From Hymenobacter swuensis DY53 (GTDB lineage Bacteria; Bacteroidota; Bacteroidia; Cytophagales; Hymenobacteraceae): DNA of 64,000 nt. A program made the position numbers and the translations under genes. The stretch covers positions 3,494,501 to 3,558,500 of the forward strand of contig NZ_CP007145.1 of NCBI RefSeq assembly GCF_000576555.1, written 5' to 3'. The notes under the pieces are model-generated. The model saw only the letters and a program-made list of their open reading frames with translations. It did no database searches and was not told where the DNA came from. Below, piece after piece: positions 61,159 to 64,000 of the stretch. Every line of letters starts with the position of its first letter. Position 1 is the stretch's first letter.

Positions 61159-61476
61159 ATGAAAAAGATAATGCTCCTGGCCGCCGCCGTAGTTTTCTCG
61201 ACGGCCGCCTTCGCCCAGGGTGATAAAACAACCGTACGTGACGAAACTACCGGTGCCAAAACCACCGTTTCGGAGCGCGACAACGGTACGGTAAAAGTAG
61301 AGTCCCGCACGGGCCGCACGAAAGCCGGTCAGAAAGCCTACAATACCAAAGAAGACGTAAAGTACGCCGGCAAGAAAACGGGTAACGCCGTAGAGCGGGG
61401 CGCCAAGAAAACCGGTAGTGCCGTGAAAAAAGGTGCTAAAGCCGTTAAGAACAAAACGGAAGACGTAGTAGACTAA
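61159..61476 (+). CDS. Small exported lysine-rich protein
   Basis: A 105-residue protein with a signal peptide (residues 1-19, ending TAAFA) and a mature part of repeated short Lys/Gly/Val units: KAGQKAYNTKEDVKYAGKKTGNAVERGAKKTGSAVKKGAKAVKNKTEDVVD in pieces such as GAKKTGSAVKKGAKAV. The (G)K(K)TG..V pattern repeats about every 11-12 residues, as in amphipathic-helix or stress-type small proteins. It stands alone with its own terminator; a word TATTTTTTG (61100-61108) with TTTG at 61074-61077 could be a loose promoter. Function unknown; membrane- or polymer-binding is a guess. Confidence 0.7.
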   Translation: MKKIMLLAAAVVFSTAAFAQGDKTTVRDETTGAKTTVSERDNGTVKVESRTGRTKAGQKAYNTKEDVKYAGKKTGNAVERGAKKTGSAVKKGAKAVKNKTEDVVD

Positions 61477-61485
61477 TCTATTTCG

Positions 61486-61538
61486 TGACCAAGCAAAAAG
61501 CCCCGCCAACTGAGTTGGCGGGGCTTTTTGCCTGGTCA
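61486..61538. terminator. Bidirectional terminator between convergent genes
   Basis: GCAAAAAGCCCCGCCAAC (61493-61510) pairs perfectly with GTTGGCGGGGCTTTTTGC (61514-61531) around TGA; TGACC and GGTCA extend it with a two-base bulge on each side. A-run and T-run lie within the arms, so it works for both the plus-strand small gene and the minus-strand carboxypeptidase. Confidence 0.9.
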
Positions 61539-61550
61539 CAGTTGTCGATT

Positions 61551-64000
61551 CTATTGCCCGACGATAAACACGGCGTTACCGAATAGCAACTTACCGCCCT
61601 GCCAGAACGCCCGGAACAGCGGATTGTCGCCGAGGTAAACGACCTGGCCCCGACCCATATCCTGGGTACCGAGTACGAAGCTGTCGGTGAGGGCGCGCTG
61701 GGCGCGGCGGCCGGCGAAACCGGATGCGTAGCTGTCCTTTTTCAGTACGCCCACGTTCCAGCCGCCTTTGGGCAGAAAACGGTAGTTGGGAATATCCCGC
61801 AGCAAGGCATAATAGGTTTCGCCGTAGCCAAACGCCAGGGGGTGCGAGTTATCGAGCTGGACGCGGTAAACACTGCCCTGCACCCGCTCCCCGATTTCCT
61901 CCCGCTCGGCATCGGCGTAGCGGCGCAGGGCGGTGTATGGGTTGGCTTTTTTGCCGGTGGCCGCCGTATCGGCCGGCTTGGTTTTGAGCAGGAAGTCCTT
62001 GTTGCCAGCCAGGAAACGGGATGCTCCTTCGAGGGCAATAAGACGACCACCGCCGCGCACCCATGTTTTCACGTTTTCGAGGCCGCGCTCTGTTAGTATA
62101 TCATCGTAGCGGCCATCAGGCAGCACTAGCACATCAAACTTGCTTAGCGGAACACTGTTGAAATAGTCCGTTCCCAGCACCGTTACGGGGTAGCCCACCT
62201 GCTGCTCAAAGAAGTGCCAGACTTCTCCGAAAGCAGTAGCATCAATGCCGGGGCCAGCCAGAATAGCTACACTAGGCATCTTAAGGGGCCGTACGGAGCG
62301 GGAGCCCAGGTCGCCGCCGGTGGTAGACAAACCCGATTGTACGGCCTGTACCATCACACCTGCCGAGTCGGCCTGGGCGTGTACCAGTTGGTCGAAGCGC
62401 GTGCCCAGCCGCTCGTTGCCGGTGCGCGGAATAATCAGGGTGCCACGCTGGTACTTCTGCCCTTCCGTTTCAAAAGGCTCATCGGCTACTCTCATTTTCA
62501 CGCCCTGCTGCATCAGCCGGCTCAGGAACCGGACATCCTGGAGGTTGTTCCAACGCGCCAGATACGCATAGGGCCGGTCGGCGGCGGGTTGGGCCTCGGT
62601 TGGGGTTGGAGCGGCCTTCCCGCCTTTCTCCACCACTGTAGCCACCGTAGGCGGCGTGCTGGCCGTAGCCACCTGGCCTTTCAGGGCATAGCCTTTCAGC
62701 CCGAAAGCATAGGGCAATGACCAGGCTGTGAGGTCGTAGGTAAGCGAATCTTCCAACTGAGCCTGAGGCTCGAACAGCACCTTTACCAATGTCGATTTGG
62801 GCTGGTACATGCTGATGACCACGTCGCGGGGCTCAAGCTGCACGGCTTCGGTTTTGCCGGTGGTATAGTTGTAGCCACTCTGGCGGCTGCGTTTGGCGGC
62901 AAAGCCGTAGCTGATCTGCTGCCGGTCGAGGTACTGAGTCAGGGCACGCACCTGGCCGGGGTCGGAGGAACCCGCCAGCACGTAGGATTTGTACTCGCCC
63001 TTCGGCTTGGTGCGGGCGTCGGTATAGAACTTCCGGAATTGCTGAATCAACTCCTGATGGCGGTCGGAGGCGGCCTGCATGGTGGCCAGACTGGTGGCGT
63101 GGTGGTGCTCAATGCGTTGCGTCAGCGTTAGGGTGTCGCCATCGGCTTTGGCGTAGCTCACGCCAGCGGGGCCGCCGCCGCCCTGTTCGTAGGTCATGCC
63201 AATGGCCCCGTTGAAGCTGGGCCAAGTGTCGCCGTAGAAGGGGGCGAACAGGTCGTAGGTTTCGCGGGTGAAATAGAGCCAGTTGTTCTTATCGAAGACT
63301 TTGCGGTTGTAGTCGCCGATGATGTTCTGGAATTTGCGCTGCCACTCCGTGAGGTCGGCGTGAAAGGGCTTAGCCGCCGGCGAGAAGTAATAAGGCGCCG
63401 AAGGGCCCATTTCGTGGTAATCGGCGTGTACCTGCGGCAGCCATTGGTTATACACGGCAATCCGCTGGCGGCTTTCCTGCTGGGTTTGCCAGGCCCAGTC
63501 GCGGTTCAGGTCGAAATAGTAGTGGTTGTAGCGACCACCGGGCCAGGGCTCATGGTGCTCCCAGCTCAGGGGCGAGGAGTTGGGCCGCTGGTTGGCTACT
63601 CGGTTGTACCACTGTGCATACCGGTCACGGCCATCGGGGTTCACGCAGGGGTCCACAATGACCACTAGGTTTTGCAGCCATTGCTGTACCTGCTGGTTCT
63701 CGGGGTTGGCCAAATCATAGAGCACCTGCATCACCGCCTCGGAAGACACTGCCTCGTTGCCATGCACGTTGTAGCTGAGCCACACTACGGCTGGCTGCTT
63801 AGTGGCAGCCGTACCCGTTTCCAACCCCGCCAGCCGCAGGTTATTGCGCCGGATGTCCTCCAGGTTGGTCATGTTCTCGGCTGAAGCCACGTACACCAGC
63901 TCCAGCGGACGGTTTTCATAGGTCCGGCCGTAACGCTGCTGTTTCATGCGGCCGGGGCTATGCTGCACCACATGGTCGACGTAGCGCAACAGTTCGGCGT
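61551..64000 (-). CDS. M14 family zinc carboxypeptidase (5' truncated)
   Basis: About 816 codons are present; the N-terminus lies beyond the window end. The M14 zinc ligands are visible: His and Glu in NVHGNEAVSSE, and the third His in VHADYHEMG; the catalytic Glu is in GMTYEQGG. NPDGRDRYAQW and FDLNRDWAWQTQQESR are typical of large secreted M14 proteins. The C-terminal half has a glutamine-amidotransferase-like region (VRPLKMPSVAILAGPGIDATAFGEVW, DVLVLPDGRYDD in parts) found in these proteins. Probably secreted or outer-membrane associated; the signal peptide cannot be seen. Removes C-terminal residues from peptides or cell wall stem peptides. Confidence 0.9.
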   Translation of the reverse strand, partial: AELLRYVDHVVQHSPGRMKQQRYGRTYENRPLELVYVASAENMTNLEDIRRNNLRLAGLETGTAATKQPAVVWLSYNVHGNEAVSSEAVMQVLYDLANPENQQVQQWLQNLVVIVDPCVNPDGRDRYAQWYNRVANQRPNSSPLSWEHHEPWPGGRYNHYYFDLNRDWAWQTQQESRQRIAVYNQWLPQVHADYHEMGPSAPYYFSPAAKPFHADLTEWQRKFQNIIGDYNRKVFDKNNWLYFTRETYDLFAPFYGDTWPSFNGAIGMTYEQGGGGPAGVSYAKADGDTLTLTQRIEHHHATSLATMQAASDRHQELIQQFRKFYTDARTKPKGEYKSYVLAGSSDPGQVRALTQYLDRQQISYGFAAKRSRQSGYNYTTGKTEAVQLEPRDVVISMYQPKSTLVKVLFEPQAQLEDSLTYDLTAWSLPYAFGLKGYALKGQVATASTPPTVATVVEKGGKAAPTPTEAQPAADRPYAYLARWNNLQDVRFLSRLMQQGVKMRVADEPFETEGQKYQRGTLIIPRTGNERLGTRFDQLVHAQADSAGVMVQAVQSGLSTTGGDLGSRSVRPLKMPSVAILAGPGIDATAFGEVWHFFEQQVGYPVTVLGTDYFNSVPLSKFDVLVLPDGRYDDILTERGLENVKTWVRGGGRLIALEGASRFLAGNKDFLLKTKPADTAATGKKANPYTALRRYADAEREEIGERVQGSVYRVQLDNSHPLAFGYGETYYALLRDIPNYRFLPKGGWNVGVLKKDSYASGFAGRRAQRALTDSFVLGTQDMGRGQVVYLGDNPLFRAFWQGGKLLFGNAVFIVGQ

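Overview
The window looks like a chromosomal segment of a Hymenobacter-like bacterium (Bacteroidota, Cytophagales). The evidence is high GC by eye, four secreted proteins ending in type IX secretion (T9SS) sorting domains with a YPNP motif, an Alternative Complex III plus cytochrome oxidase respiratory cluster in the Bacteroidota order, Bacteroidota promoter words (TAnnTTTG), and many members of Bacteroidota-only families. Genus assignment is inference. Nothing indicates a plasmid, phage or large island; no transposase, CRISPR array, tRNA or rRNA was seen.

Layout: 1-3396 is the conserved ftsX(end)-DUF3098-uppP-truB-ribF block (division, lipid carrier recycling, tRNA modification, flavin synthesis). 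3513-6653 holds two paralogous T9SS-secreted proteins with a decayed third sorting-domain remnant between them. 6721-8197 encodes the two subunits of a 3-oxoacid CoA-transferase, separated by an intergenic palindrome. 8294-14030 has an unknown protein, a T9SS protein, a GNAT/nitrilase fusion and a secreted tandem DUF4394 protein. 14122-21838 is a MoxR locus: a divergent RDD gene, then SpoIIM-like, polytopic membrane protein, DUF4129, DUF4350, MoxR ATPase and DUF58. 22048-28346 has a GH20 hexosaminidase, a small orphan and a very large outer-membrane-type protein.

28489-50064 is a 21.6-kb minus-strand energy region: Alternative Complex III (actA-F), oxidase subunits II and I, a double terminator, then heme A synthesis (ctaA, ctaB), two subunit III genes, subunit IV, SCO1, DUF420, a small CxxC protein, DUF983 and finally a large multi-membrane sensor kinase. 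Quinol electrons would pass through ActB/ActA/ActE to the CuA site of CoxB and the heme-copper centre of CoxA. ActA carries an extra N-terminal monoheme domain that could be the electron shuttle, since CoxB lacks one. A good two-box promoter lies ahead of actA.

50467-51656 encodes ribosomal proteins S6, S18 and L9. 51946-64000 holds a GSCFA protein with a very long basic/acidic tail, PriA, two related lipoproteins, an exported SAM methyltransferase-like lipoprotein, QueA, a small lysine-rich exported protein and an M14 carboxypeptidase truncated by the window end. Intergenic inverted repeats of several families (TCATTCCGAG-type and AGAAGTGAGA-type) are scattered throughout. I see no single clearly undescribed system; the best leads are the MoxR locus, the hexaheme ActA, the GSCFA fusion, the exported methyltransferase and the repeat families.
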